From NCBI GenBank assembly GCA_013397455.1, contig VYZB01000290.1, forward strand, positions 1 through 64,000: a stretch of 64,000 nt of DNA. The letters are read 5' to 3'. A model generated the notes under the pieces. The model was not told the origin of the DNA, did no database searches, and saw nothing but the letters and a program-made list of their open reading frames with translations. This DNA is from Crotophaga sulcirostris (Eukaryota; Chordata; Aves; Cuculiformes; Crotophagidae). The position numbers and the translations under genes were made by a program. Below, in pieces: positions 50,230 through 61,952 of the stretch. The first letter of the stretch is position 1. Each line of letters starts with the position of its first letter.

Positions 50230-50340
50230 TGGTACTCCAGGCATTGCAAAATATGCTTTTAGATATGCCTTAACTCCTGTCACAGTATTTGCTTATATGT
50301 CCTCCAGCAAGCCCTTCATCAGCTGCAGCAGTAAGCTCGT
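50230..50340 (-). pseudogene. Possible gypsy integrase N-terminal remnant
   Basis: On the minus strand one frame reads DEGLAGGHISKYCDRS and another YFAMPGVPDSI. This resembles the LHEGHLGI.KC..RA and YWPGI segments around the His/Cys zinc finger at the start of Ty3/gypsy integrases. It lies downstream of the RNase H remnant, as expected for the pol order. Stops and frame changes intervene, and the match alone is weak. The position adds most of the support. Confidence 0.35.
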
Positions 50341-50796
50341 CTGACCATCAGAACAGGTTTTATTCTTTTTTTTCACTTTGCACTTTTACCAGGGCCAGTA
50401 TTTCATGAAGCTGTTCAGTTTCCTGTTGTCAGTCAGGAGTCTGAGCACCTCACACTGCTCTTTCTTTGCTCCCACTTGTGCATCCATGCTTGGCTGAGAA
50501 ACTGCCTACCTCATTTCATGCAGGCCCTTATCAGTAAGTCTGAAGTACATTTTAGGCTCGGTGTAACACCCTATAAGCCGTTTAGGATTGCTGTTCAGTC
50601 CCATTCAAACCAAATCCTATTTTTCATGTATGTCTCATCACCAAGAGAGTACCTTCCTGTGGCAACTGCTCCTTCAGGCTGCCGCAGTTGGTATAGAAGT
50701 TGATTTACTGCCTGCTTTTCAGAGGACTGCCTGAAAACTATCATTGGAAATGCAGGTTTTGTTCCAAAAAATCCTGGCTTGTATTCTAGAAGACGT

Positions 50797-50943
50797 CCTG
50801 TTCAGTGCATCAGCTACAGACATTGATTTTCTTGGGAAGCACCTTATTTTCATATCATACTGATCAAGATTTAAGGAGAAATAAACCTGAGTACAAATCC
50901 ATAGTTTTGTCCAGGTTTCTTCTAGTGGATTTTGGGTAAACAA
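50797..50943 (-). pseudogene. Fossil Ty3/gypsy RNase H C-terminus
   Basis: A 74-codon open stretch on the minus strand begins at 50,943 and contains NPLEE (residues 5-9), then LDQYDMKIRCFPRKSMSVAD (26-45) followed by ALNR. Ty3/gypsy RNase H domains end with KPLEEAPxRLQ, then QxYDxxIxYxPGK and VADALSR. The order, spacing and terminal ADALxR fit. The Gly of the PGK turn is Arg here. The catalytic part of RNase H and the reverse transcriptase are not recognisable upstream, where about 0.4 kb separates this from the CR1 insertion. It belongs with the gag remnants at 52.7-53.6 kb. Confidence 0.75.
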
Positions 50944-51324
50944 GATAGTTGATAGCAGAGCTAGCTAGTGCTGAAAGGTGAACTGAAGGAACTGTGTTTG
51001 AGAAAGCATGGCTCTGTGTTTCCTTTTTATTTCCTGTCTTTAAGTAGATGTTCTGGACTGTTTGGTTTACATTAGGACTGCTCCTAATCTCCTTCAGAAT
51101 AAAATAATATTGCCTTAGCTACCCTAGAGAAGCTTAAGTGCAGTCCCTTCTGATTTTCTTCACGGTTTTAAAGACCTCTGATAATGCTACAAAAAATCAC
51201 TATAGCTAAAAGTGATTGAATTCCTTTAATTTTAAGTGCTTTCTTAATTACACTGACTTTTACAGGGTCTTGTTGCCCTCTCCCTAGGTGTCAGCTAACA
51301 GAGAACAACACAATTTTTCTCGAA

Positions 51325-52530
51325 TTCATAGAACCATAGAATCATTAAGGTTGGAAAAGGCCTTTAAGATCATCAAGTCCAACACCACCATACCTACTAA
51401 ACCATGTCACAAAGTGCCACGTCTACACGTTTTTTGAACACCTCTAGGGATGGTGACACCGCCACTTCCCTGGGCAGGCTGTTTCAATGCTTCACCATTC
51501 TTTCACTAAAGAAATTTTTCTGCTATCCAATCTAAATCTCCCCTGATGCAATTTGAGGCCATTTATTCTTTTCCTATTGGTAGACACACACTTCACTACA
51601 GCCTCCTTTCAGGTAGCTGTAGAGAGTGATAAGGTTTCCACTCAGCCGCTTCTCTTCTCCAGACTTAACAGCCCCAGTTCCCTTAGTTGGTTCTCATAAG
51701 ATTTGTTTTCCAGACTTTTTACCAGCTTTTTTGCCCTTCTCTGGATATGCTACAGCAGCTCAATGTCCTTCTTGTAGTGAGGAGCGCAAAACTGAGCACA
51801 GGATTTGAGGTGCAGTCTCCCCAGCGCCAAGTGCAGGGGCAAAATCACTTCCCTACTGGCCACACCATTTCTGATACAAGCCAGGATGCTGTTGGCCTTC
51901 TTGGCCATCTGGGCATACTGCTGGCTCATGTTGATGAGCGCCCCTAGGTCCTTTTCTGCCAGCTAGCTTTCAAGCCACTCTTTCCCAGGCCTGTAGCACT
52001 GCATGGGGTTGTTGTGACCAAAGAGGAGGACCCGTCACTTGGCCTTGTTAAACAACATAAAATTGACCTCAGCCCATTGATCCAACCCATCTAGGTCCCT
52101 CTGCAGAGCCCTCCTACCCTCAAGCAGATCAACACACTCCCACCAAATTTGGTGTCATCTGCAAAAATACTGAGGGAGCACTCAATCCCCTCACCCACAT
52201 CATTGATAAAGATATTTAACAAGACTGGCCCAAACACTGAGCCTTGGGGAACACCATTTGTGACTGGCTGCTAACTGGATTTAGCTCCGTTTACCACAAC
52301 TCTCTGGACTCAGTCATCCAGCCATTTTTTTCACACAGCCAAGAGTACACCTGCCTAAACCATGGGCCACCAGCTTCTCTAGGAGAATGCCGTGGGTGAC
52401 AGTATCAAAGGCACTACTGAAGTCCAGATAGATAACATCCACACCCTTTCCCACTTCCACTAAGCAGGCCACCTCATAGAAAGAGATCAGGTTGATTAAG
52501 CAGGGCCTGCCTTTCATGAACCCATGTCTC
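51325..52530 (-). mobile_element. CR1 LINE, 5'-truncated, inserted in gypsy fossil
   Basis: This is the longest young-looking CR1 here, about 1.2 kb. Its 3' end is at 51,325, where the plus strand reads 'catagaaccatagaatcatt', the reverse complement of the CR1 tail. At the other end, minus-strand translation gives KGRPCLINLISFYEV and then VDVIYLDFSSAFDTVTHGIL. This contains the F..D..AFD motif A of reverse transcriptase, whose first Asp is catalytic. Motif YxDD and the C-terminal parts lie at lower coordinates, in a frame broken by stops. It divides Ty3/gypsy gag remnants (upstream on the minus strand) from the RNase H remnant, which dates the gypsy copy as older. Confidence 0.95.
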
Positions 52531-52679
52531 CATTAAATCTCATATTTTACATATTACACAGTGACATTGACTGTCTCTTTTGTCAGATCATTTTTTTTTA
52601 CTAGCTCTGTCACTAGCTTCAAGCCACATGCCTGGGAAACCTTCCAAGCTTCAATTTACATTGGTACACCTTAAATGTT

Positions 52680-52778
52680 GGGCCCAGGTTCAGAGCATCT
52701 ACAACAGACAACTATCTTCCAAAAGATGCAGTCAGTGTTGTCACATGGCTCAGGGACTCATTTACCACAATGTGGTGA
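52680..52778 (-). pseudogene. Possible gypsy gag zinc-knuckle remnant
   Basis: A minus-strand frame reads SPHCGK, an in-frame stop, VPEPCDNTDC, then VVCCRCSEPGPN. Gypsy gag proteins commonly carry C..CG..H....C followed by C..C.K.NHF...C. The Cys spacing and the CGK and VPEPC words are suggestive. The first Cys and the His are lost. It lies between the gag remnant and the pol remnant, where a knuckle belongs. Confidence 0.45.
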
Positions 52779-53366
52779 AGTTCAGTCTTAGCCTCACAAA
52801 GGGTGATGTTAAACAAAAGATTATCCAGTCTACTGTCTATTAGTGGTGATATGCAACAACTTCTTTACAATGATAAATTTTGTGGCTAAATGAAGATCTG
52901 CAATTTACTCCAAATTTTCCTCAGTGACCACTCTCTCTCCTCTGTCATGCTCAGTAAACTACAATCTTGCATATGTAACATCTCTTGATTTTCAGGGTTC
53001 TTCTCTAGAGGTTGCAATATACAAGGATATATACAAGGCAGCCAGAAGACATCTTTTTTTTAACCGTAACCTCTGCGTTCTCCATCTCTATTACCACTTT
53101 TCATATTTCCTGAGCTGCAACACACTGGACACAAAGTCTTCCTATGCTCTCTGCTTTTTACATGTTTTTCCAGGAGTTTTTCTGACTTCCGAACCATTTC
53201 TCTCAGTGCATACTCTGACCATGATGTGTGCATTCCTGGTCAGTCTGTCTCTGTCCTGCTTCCCAGTTTCCTTTTGTTTGACCCTATGAACTTGTTCTGC
53301 ACTAATAACACTGTTTTGATCCTTTTCCTAGACAGTTCAGCTGCCCTTGCCATTTGAAGAAATTTC

Positions 53367-53580
53367 TCTTGTTTCTTTCAATAGCTTCTCCTGTATGTTG
53401 GAATCATTTGCCCCATATATGTTTCTGTCTCTCATTAAGCAATCTTTTATATCTCCAAAACTACATGTGGATACCAGAGTATGTGACCGTAAGGCAGGCA
53501 TTTATTCCCCCTTCAGTTTCTTGGGTTCAGATAAAAACACAGTCACATTCCTTCTAGGGTCACAGTATATCAAATACTTT
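53367..53580 (-). pseudogene. Fossil Ty3/gypsy gag (capsid part)
   Basis: One minus-strand frame, interrupted by a single stop, reads KYLIYCDPRRNVTVF near its start and then CSFGDIKDCLMRDRNIYGAN, followed by IQEKLLKE. In metazoan Ty3/gypsy gag proteins the same order is a Y/F-C-x-P-R-K/R-N-V-T motif, a GE..D.Y...L linker, then FGDL.D.LIRDRIVCGI and RERLLRE. The spacing of about 30 residues between the two blocks also fits. This is the most convincing piece of the gypsy fossil. Gag sequence upstream (above 53,580) is too decayed to follow. No LTR is recognised. Confidence 0.85.
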
Positions 53581-54973
53581 TATCAGCTGCTACAGTGCTT
53601 TAGTTATTATTAGTACCAACGTCTCATTCACTTCGCTTTTTCACCAGAAGTGAGAGTAGAAATGTTTTATCATATTTTTCTCATCTTTGTCCTTCCCATA
53701 CAATGCTATGTATATATATACAGTATATATTAGTACTGTTATTCTTGAGTAAGAACTTTTTGCATGGAAATTGAGCTTCCTAGTGAAGTTAGTCTCATGG
53801 CTGTTCACTGACTCATGGCTGTTTGTTTTCCTCTCTTTAATGCTCTTGCTTTACTTATCTTTCAGTAACGTTTTATTCTTGCTGTATCACCCAGCTGACT
53901 GTTGTATCACACTGTTCTTTACTGCATAAAGGGTAATAAAATGAGAGTGTCCCACATTTGTAAAGTCTAGCAGCACTCTATTGAGGGAATTACCTGCAGA
54001 AGTCCTTCAATTACCATTAGTATCCCAGCTACTAGCACACATTGATGATTTCTCCAAATCTCTTTTTCCCCTTAAGATCAATACTTCTCTCTGCCAGCTC
54101 CATGTCTTGCTCATCAATGCCAAACTTGAGAAGGTTCGAAAGTAAGAATCTAATGAATTTCTCTGTACTGGTAACAAAAGACTGTATTACACTGTGTGCT
54201 GCCTCACAACGCTCTCTTAAGAATGCAAGTATTCCAATAATTCATTTTAAAAAAGTTGCTGAGAAAAAAAATTAATATGCAAAGCACTGAAAGCTGAGCA
54301 TAAGACAAACTGCAGAAGAACATCTCCCCTGCAACAATAAGACAGAGTTTATATCATTCAGGACCTTGAACACTGCAGTCAGAACCAAGGAGTGAAGCCA
54401 ATTCACAATGTTACTGATTGGTGACAGTCCTTAGAACAAGTAGAATAAAAGGAGGCGGGGGAACATCCTCAGAATATTGCTTTCTTTTTCAGCTATTTGT
54501 ACATGAGCTGTTGTGCCTGCTCTGTAATTTGTATGACCTCCAAGCCTCCTTAGGATTATGAATACCTATTGTTGACTTAATTGGCAGAATAACAAGAAAC
54601 ATCTGCCAAACCAACCCAGTTTCTTAACCTCTGCTGGTCTTGGGCACATCACAACTATAGGAGAAAGAATAATGTGTTTTGTCTCTATGAACCAGCCTGA
54701 ACCAAAGGCTTTAATAGTTCAGGGAGCCATTTCCAGTGTACATCAGAGAATGAATATGCAACAGAGATTTCACAAAGGCTGTCTTGTTCTCAGGTGCCAA
54801 TCTCACATGACCCACAGAATATATCCATAATACCAATGCTAGAATGGAAAGACTGAATTAAATTGATTGACGAGAAAGGTCTTCCTTGCTAGTAAATAAG
54901 TTTGGAGGGAGCTGTGTAGGCACACATGTAGATAGAAGATATAAGGAAATTTTAAATGAAGATGTTTTAAAAT
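53581..54973. other. Intronic, probably old element plus unique DNA
   Basis: A 5' LTR and primer-binding site for the gypsy fossil would be expected on this side. I could not recognise either. There is a TA-rich patch at 53,708-53,730. Confidence 0.4.
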
Positions 54974-55002
54974 TAGAATAGAATGGAATAGAATCATCAT
55001 CA

Positions 55003-55860
55003 AATCATAGAATGGTTTGGGTTGGAAGGGACATTAAAGATCATCCAGTTCCAATAATTCTGCCATGGACATGGACACCTTCTCCTATATCAGGTTGCTC
55101 AAAGCCTTATCCAATTTGGCCTTGACCACCTCCAGGGATGGAGCATCCACAACTTCCCTGGGCAACCTGCTCCAGTGCCTCACCATCCTCACAGTAAAAA
55201 CATTCTTCCTAATCTCCCCTCTTTCATTTTAAAACCATTACTCCTCATCCTGTCACTGCACTCCCTGATAAAGAGCCCCTCCCCTGCTTTCCTGTAGCCC
55301 CCTTTAAGTATTGGAAGGCTGCTATAAGGTGTCCCCAGAGCTTTCTCTTCTCTAGGCTGAACAAGCCCAACTCTCTCAGCATGTCCTTGTATGAGCAGTG
55401 GCCCAACCCTCTGATTATCTTTGTGGCCATCCTCTGGACTCACCCTAACAGACCCACATCCTTCCTGTGACGAGGACTCATGAAAACACAGTACTCTAGG
55501 TGAGGTCTCTTGAGAGCATAGTAAAGGGGATGAATCACCTCCCTTGATCTGCTGGTCACACTTCTTTTGATTCAGCCAAGGATATGGCTGGCTCTCTGGG
55601 CTGCAAGTATATGCTGTGGGCTCATGTTGAGCTTCTCATCCACGAGCAGCCCCAAGTCATTCTCTTCAGGGCTGCTTTCAATACATTTTCCACTCAGTTT
55701 GTAATTGTGCTTGGGATTGCCTTGACCCAGGTGCACCACCTTGCACTTGGCATTCTTGATCTTCATGAAGTTTGCACAGGCCCACCTCTCAAGCCTATCA
55801 AGGTCCCTCTGGATGGCATCCCTTCCCTCCAGTGTGTCTACTGCACCACACAGCTTGGAC
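55003..55860 (-). mobile_element. CR1 LINE, 5'-truncated, minus strand
   Basis: The plus strand starts with 'aatcatagaatggtttgggt', the reverse complement of the CR1 3' end. Minus-strand pieces [28 protein letters not shown] and [15 protein letters not shown] match the reverse-transcriptase C-terminus. The 5' truncation is at about 55,860. The frame is broken. It is flanked on both sides by (AGAAY)n DNA, which suggests insertion into another CR1's tail. Confidence 0.93.
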
Positions 55861-55945
55861 TAGAATAGAACAGAACAGAACAGAATAGTTGAGTTGGAAG
55901 GGACCCACACTGATCATCTGTCCAACTGCCTGACCACTTCAGGTG
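55861..55945 (-). mobile_element. Short 3'-end piece of a second CR1
   Basis: An (AGAAY)n run is followed by 'gagttggaagggacccacac' and 'ccaactgcctgaccacttca', the reverse complement of the 3' end of another CR1 subfamily. Only about 85 bases remain. Its own (AGAAY)n tail resembles the DNA at 54,974-55,002, on the far side of the neighbouring CR1. Confidence 0.85.
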
Positions 55946-57337
55946 CCCAAGAGAGGGCTGGATCTGCTGGTTGTGGCTGAATGGATCTGGACTCCAACAG
56001 GCTACTGATGGGCCAAAGAGCCCTTAACACATCTCTCAGGCTCCATCTTTCATGCTTTGCTGTTATCAAATGTAGGAAACAGTAAAGTTCAGGGTCAGGT
56101 CCTTTGTATTTAGATTGCAGAACATCATAATTCAAGAACAGCAGGTTTTCTTGTCCACATCATCTTCTGGATTTCATGGCAACCATGAGGCAGAAAAAGC
56201 TCTGTCTCATTGTACAGTTCTACAGCCCACATCTTCCCAACCAGCTGAAGCTCTGACAAAACAGACATCCCCTATATCAATAACTTCTGTGTGAAGAACT
56301 GTGGAGCACAAATAGGTAACTCAATGTCAGGTGGAGCACCATGCATGTCAGCTCCAGTTTGGGAACACTGGAGTAGGCAAACATTCCTAGAGGCACAAGT
56401 AGATCCCAGGGTGACTGTGAGACTTGCTCATGATACAGGTAAATGCATTCTTGTGCATCAGGCAAGGTATTTCCATAGGAACGGTAAGCATTGTGCAAAG
56501 CCCTGTTGAGAACTCACCTGTACCACTACGGATATTTCTCATTCCTCAGGTTCAAGAAAGAAAAATATAGTAGAGAATACAAAACAGTTCAGGACTCCTT
56601 TCCAAGAAGATCTCACCATAAACAGTGTAGTAGCAAAAGTCCCTTGATGCACTGGTAAGGAATAGTGAGGAAGCCCTGCATGCTCTCTACATCACTACAA
56701 AGTTCATGCAGAGGGAAACAAAAGTCTTTCTCTTGTCTATTGCATCACCACAACCAAATGAATGTCTATGGTATAAATGCCCTAATTTACATAGTGTGAA
56801 TGTACATATAACTTTTGGCAGCAACATACAAAATGACAAGAATAGTACCTTCCTTACTCTTTCAGTACTCTAAATAATAAATCCTAAAGGAAAAATAGAC
56901 TTGTTGGGGTTTTAGGTAAGATCTGAACACCTTCACACCAAGACCAGAGGACAAATAACTCTTGGAAAGGGTAAAGTCACAAAATCTCCTTTAATATACA
57001 TTAGTATATAATGTGTGCCCACATTACCAATGTGTGTGACAAATCAAAGTTACTGAAGAAAAATATGCCAAAGAAACCTGAGCGGAGGTAGGGGCAATAA
57101 GCACTAATACAGAAAATTTGAAAACAAAATACGAAATGAAGCATAAATTTAAATTTACCTGATTGTTTACACAGACAGAACAAATTTCGGCATCATATAG
57201 ATAATATAATCACAATACACAATAAACCCATCTTTTAGACTTATGAAGTAGATGTATAGAAAGAGGAAGAACTAGTTCGATATATTTTCTCAATTTTGTC
57301 AAATAGATGCAATAGCATTAGAAAATACAATTTATGT
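55946..57337. other. SUGCT intron, no feature recognised
   Basis: Short ORFs only; no repeat or exon recognised. Confidence 0.45.
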
Positions 57338-57580
57338 CACAGTATCACAGTATTGCAAGGTTGGAAAGGACCTTTGAGATCATCGAGTCCAACCTATAAC
57401 CCAACAGTAACACTAACACCAACACCAACCCATCATCTAAACCATGGCACTAAGTGCCTCATCCAATCTCCTCTTAAACACCTCCAAGGACGGTGACTCC
57501 ACCACCTCCCTAGGCAGTGCATTCCAATGGCAAATCACCCTTTCAGTGAAGAATTTTTTCCTAATATCAAGCCTAAACCT
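57338..57580 (-). mobile_element. CR1 LINE fragment, minus strand
   Basis: It begins with 'cacagtatcacagtattgca' and 'ggttggaaaggacctttgag', the CR1 3' end in reverse, and continues through the 3' UTR to 'ttcctaatatcaagcctaaa'. A small ACACCAAC-type slippage lies at 57,408-57,430. The match is lost after 57,580. Confidence 0.93.
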
Positions 57581-58627
57581 AAATGTCATATCCTGTATGG
57601 TGAGTGGTCACATAAGAGTGTTAAGTACCCTGGTGAATGAACATTGCCTTAACAATTTGCCTTTTTTCCTATTACATAGCTCTCCCACAGCTAGATAGAT
57701 GTGAATCCATTCAATCAACTTGTTTTTTATCATAGGCTGAATGTTACCACTGGGAGAACACTACTGTTTAGTGAACTTGACATCCATTATATCTTACAGT
57801 TCAGGACAAAATTCTTTTCTCTGCCAGCATGCCTCAGTTATTACATTTCACGGTTGTAGCATTTAGGAAAGACTGGAAATACAAGACCTGTGGAAGAAGA
57901 CAACGTATAATCAAAAGTTGTAAGTCTTTCAGAGGCTGTGCAAGTTATAGGCTAATTACATCTGTACCCAGAAATAACTCCTGTATAATCACATTTCTGC
58001 CTGGATTGGTATCTTTAGCCCACAGGTATTGCTAGTTAAGTAGCTAAAAGCAGCAATGAAGTTGAAATCAGCTATTAGCCCAGTTTGATGAGAAAACCAA
58101 TATGCAGTCCTGTTTCCCCAAAGTGGTGGTTCAATGACTTGGTCACTAGGATTAGAATTTATTTCTTTTTACAAGATAGGAGGTGGTAATGTTTACAATT
58201 CTCAAATATGAAAGTAAATTTTGAACTACTAAATACTCTTCAGGTAGAAATATTAGGCACTAGAAGACAGAATTTTGCAGAATTATGATTGAGTTTTCAA
58301 TCTCACCTCTTGACTTTTTAAAGAGCCTCTACAAATGGATCCTCTTAATATCACTGTGTAATTATCAGTCAGTATACCACCAAGTGTACAATGAATTGGA
58401 ATGTTTAAATTTTGTCTTGTATATACTAGTTTCCACATTTTACATTACATTTAAGTCGATTACTGATCATTAGTTCTCATTAATTACCGTAAATTTAGAA
58501 AAATTACATGGTAAAGCTCCTGAAAACCAAGGACTGATAGTCTGAGAGGAATACAGGTAAATTGTTAGAACACCTAGGGATCAGGTGAGGAAAGCTAAAA
58601 TCCTGATAGAATTAAATCTGGCCAAGA
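57581..58627. other. SUGCT intron, no feature recognised
   Basis: Nothing gene-like or repeat-like was recognised. Confidence 0.45.
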
Positions 58628-58790
58628 ACATGCTGAGAGAGTTGGGCTTGTTCAGCCTAGAGAAGAGAAAGCTCTGGGGAGACTTTATAGCAGCCTTCCA
58701 GTAGTTAAAGGGGGCTACAGGAAAGATGAAAGAGGGAAGATTAAGATTAGATATTAGGAAGAATGTTTTTACTATGAGGGTGGTGAGGCC
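58628..58790 (+). mobile_element. Interior CR1 fragment lacking both ends
   Basis: The sequence from 'acatgctgagagagttgggc' to 'tggtgaggcc' belongs to the ORF2 end and start of the 3' UTR. It lacks the 3' tail, which is unusual because CR1 copies are anchored at their 3' end. About 53 bases are identical to the reverse complement of 55,325-55,385. Relative to that copy it has an internal deletion and also keeps bases the other copy lost, so it is a separate insertion of the same subfamily. Confidence 0.92.
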
Positions 58791-61700
58791 CCATTATTTT
58801 CTTTATTCCCCCAAGTATGAATAAAATGAAAACCAGAATGTTTGCCAAAACAGCCTCCTTTGCCAAATTTACTGATCCCTAAAACGTTGTCCTTAGAGAA
58901 GTGAAGGCCACATTTTAAGGTCTCCTTCCTCAACTCATTCCCCATATTTTTTGTCAGCATGGTCCTTCAGTGTAAGCCTTCCCTTCTCCACCCTGACATG
59001 ATGCCATTTGCTGTGAACCACCAGTTTCTTGGCCAAAGCTGTTAGATTCTGCACCTGCCTAAGGTGAGCTTTGACCTCAAACAATGACTCCTGTTCTCCA
59101 GCAGTGTAGTCCTTTGTGCTGTAAGTTCTGTTTTAACTTCTTTGTTATCAGCACAACTCCTCCTAAACCCCAGCACAGCATAGATACAACTGATGTTTCC
59201 AGGGCAATCCCTTCAGGTTGTTTCCCTTTAACTTGTCAACCTCTTAAGATTCAGGCATCTGAGAAGACAGAATTGTGCTGGAAATCCATATGAGGAATGA
59301 GGCCTGAAATTTTCCCTATATAAAACCCATATTTAAGGTGTGCCTCCATCATATGAAGTTTTTCCATTTTTAAAAGGTGTCTTTTCCAAGGAGACAAGGT
59401 TGCTGACCATTTCAGCAATCCAAAATCACTCAAACTAGGTAACACTGAAAAAACTTACTGCATGGAGAGTAAAACTAGGAAGAAATGGCTGTATGGCATC
59501 AACAGAATTGAACTTGGCTCAAAAGAAATACCACTAGCTCAAATGTAACTGAAAATTGTACTACCCAGTTCTTTAAGAGGAGAAAGCAATTCCCAAATGT
59601 AACTCAGCAAATTACAGGACAGTTTTCATCACCGGTTTACTCATATAGGAATCTAAATTCATAGTTAAAGTAATGTAGCTAATTTTTTAGCACTAATCTT
59701 GCAATTTCTTTAGAATGCTATCAAATTGCTATGAGTTTATACAAGCTTGCATACATATGTCTGTGTTTGTGGGCTGGGAATAGCAGATGTGTGCATGCAG
59801 TTGTGCTTTCAGTGTGTGCAAGTTGGAAAACTGGAACTGGGTATTTGTGCATGATCAGCTTTGATATATTTTTTGCCCCACGTTTGTTTGTAAATTGTAC
59901 TGCTTCTCTTCACAAATGTGTCTGATTTTATGTTCCTTTTCAAGTTTCTAAAACCAGCTTGCAAAGAATATTAAAAAGCTTGTTCTAATCTGCAAGCCTC
60001 TGCCTCATTTCATCTCTGCATTCAGTTCAAAACCCATGAGGAACACTCTACTTACACACACATCAATATAAATTTTTTATTGGCCTGCCACAGGCACAAT
60101 CTACAAACAGCTTTAATTTAAAGCAATGAATTGACACCAAATTTTAAAATTCATTAAGTTGTCAACCTCTTTTAATAGAATAATTATCTGCTTTTTATAA
60201 ATGTAAACTGTTTTTGTTTACTGCTATGTTCCATTTAGTTTCAAACAGGCAAAGAAACAGGGATTCTATGTCTTCTTAGGGGACTCTGTTCCCACTTTAA
60301 CAGACTCTGTGTGAGGAAGATTTTTCTGAGCAGGTCACATCTGTTCTATCTTGGTTTAAACCTTTTGTACACAGAGACAGGATGGACAAGCTAGTTTTAT
60401 TTGCCAAAAAAAGTCTATGTTTAACAAAAAAATATTTGCAAGTTTGGATCAAAGTTGGAGAATAATATCAGCTAAACAAAAATCTAGAAAAAAAATTCAC
60501 ATGTATTCATATAATGTTTGGAAATACTCTTGGGAATTTCCCACCCTCCTAGAAACACAAAGAGCTCCCAGATAGTTATTAAAAGAGCAGGGGACAAAAC
60601 AGGAGGCAGCAATGTTTAATTTTTGATAGCCAAAATTATTAAGGTCTCATTTGGAATATTGAAGGCACAGGTCAAATCACCATGCTTTTTTTGAAACAGG
60701 GTTTTTATGCAAGGAAGATCTGCTGATGAATGTATCAACTCTAAAAGCAGACACAAGTTTTAGAACAGGTGAACTGGTTGCTGGATTCAAATTTACCAAA
60801 TCAAACTGCGTCTTCATTGACCATGTAAAAGGATCTAGAGAGATAAGAACCATCAAAAACATTGCTCTCTTTTCGATTTAAGTTAGGAAAAATCCTACAT
60901 GAAGAAAAATAACCTGAAACACAAGATCTTAAATGGAAGTGCGTATCTGACACATTCTTCAGGATTAAATTGGCAAGGAAATTAGATATCAGCTTGAAAT
61001 GCAGCATGACAGCTAAAAAGATCAATGTAACTTTTACTGTATGGGCAGATACATTATATGTATAAGTTAGCCAATACTGGTATTTTTAAAAGAGATTTTG
61101 ATGTGACATGGGATCAGTTTCTGGGCAGAATGTTAATAGAAAGTGCTCTGGGAAGTACAGGGAAGAGAAGCAAAAAATAACCGCATGTTTGTAGTGACTA
61201 GAGAACTTAAATATGCCCTACCTCAGTAGTTACAGATAAAAAAGTTAAATATGTGTAAATTTACTAACCCACAATAGGGACAGGTTACACACTAGTGCTC
61301 TTAATCAACTGAGCAGTAAAGTTAACTATATAATCCTATTTTTTTTTTCTCTTCATTTCTACCCAATCCCACAGCATCAAATTTCACATATTATCATTAT
61401 GAAAATTTGGGAAAAAAATACCATATTTATACTCTGTAGTTACTTTTGAGTTCTCTTATCTCAGGTTTTTTTGGACAAAAAAGTGAGAAATGTAACTTCA
61501 TGGGCTGAGGGACTTTCCCAGAGCCAGGCAGGAGGTCTGTGATGCACTTTATGCAACTGCAATTTTTTCCTGTAAATATGCAGTACAAAGTATGCAATAA
61601 AAAAAAAGAAATACAAAGCTACACAAAGGACTTGAAAAGACCTGAGCAAATTACCCTACATAGTTTGTCAAAAAGTCATCTAGATGTGACTTCTGTATTT

Positions 61701-61952
61701 TAAGTTCTTCCATGGGGAGGAAACAAAAGTAGTTAAAGCTCATGAAAGATGTGAAAAAAATAAATATTATTGCTCTATAAAAGTAGGTAACATTGAATTA
61801 GAATTATGACATTGTTTTTTTTAACAATGAACCTGATCAGGCATTTAAAGAAAGAGGCAGATATTTTAATGAATTTTGCATTTCTTGAGGACTTCTGAAT
61901 AAGACAAACTGTAATCAAACACATGTGAATGAAGTAAATTGATGAATATCAA
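58791..61952. other. SUGCT intron, no feature recognised
   Basis: Single-copy AT-rich DNA with short, unsupported ORFs. Confidence 0.45.
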
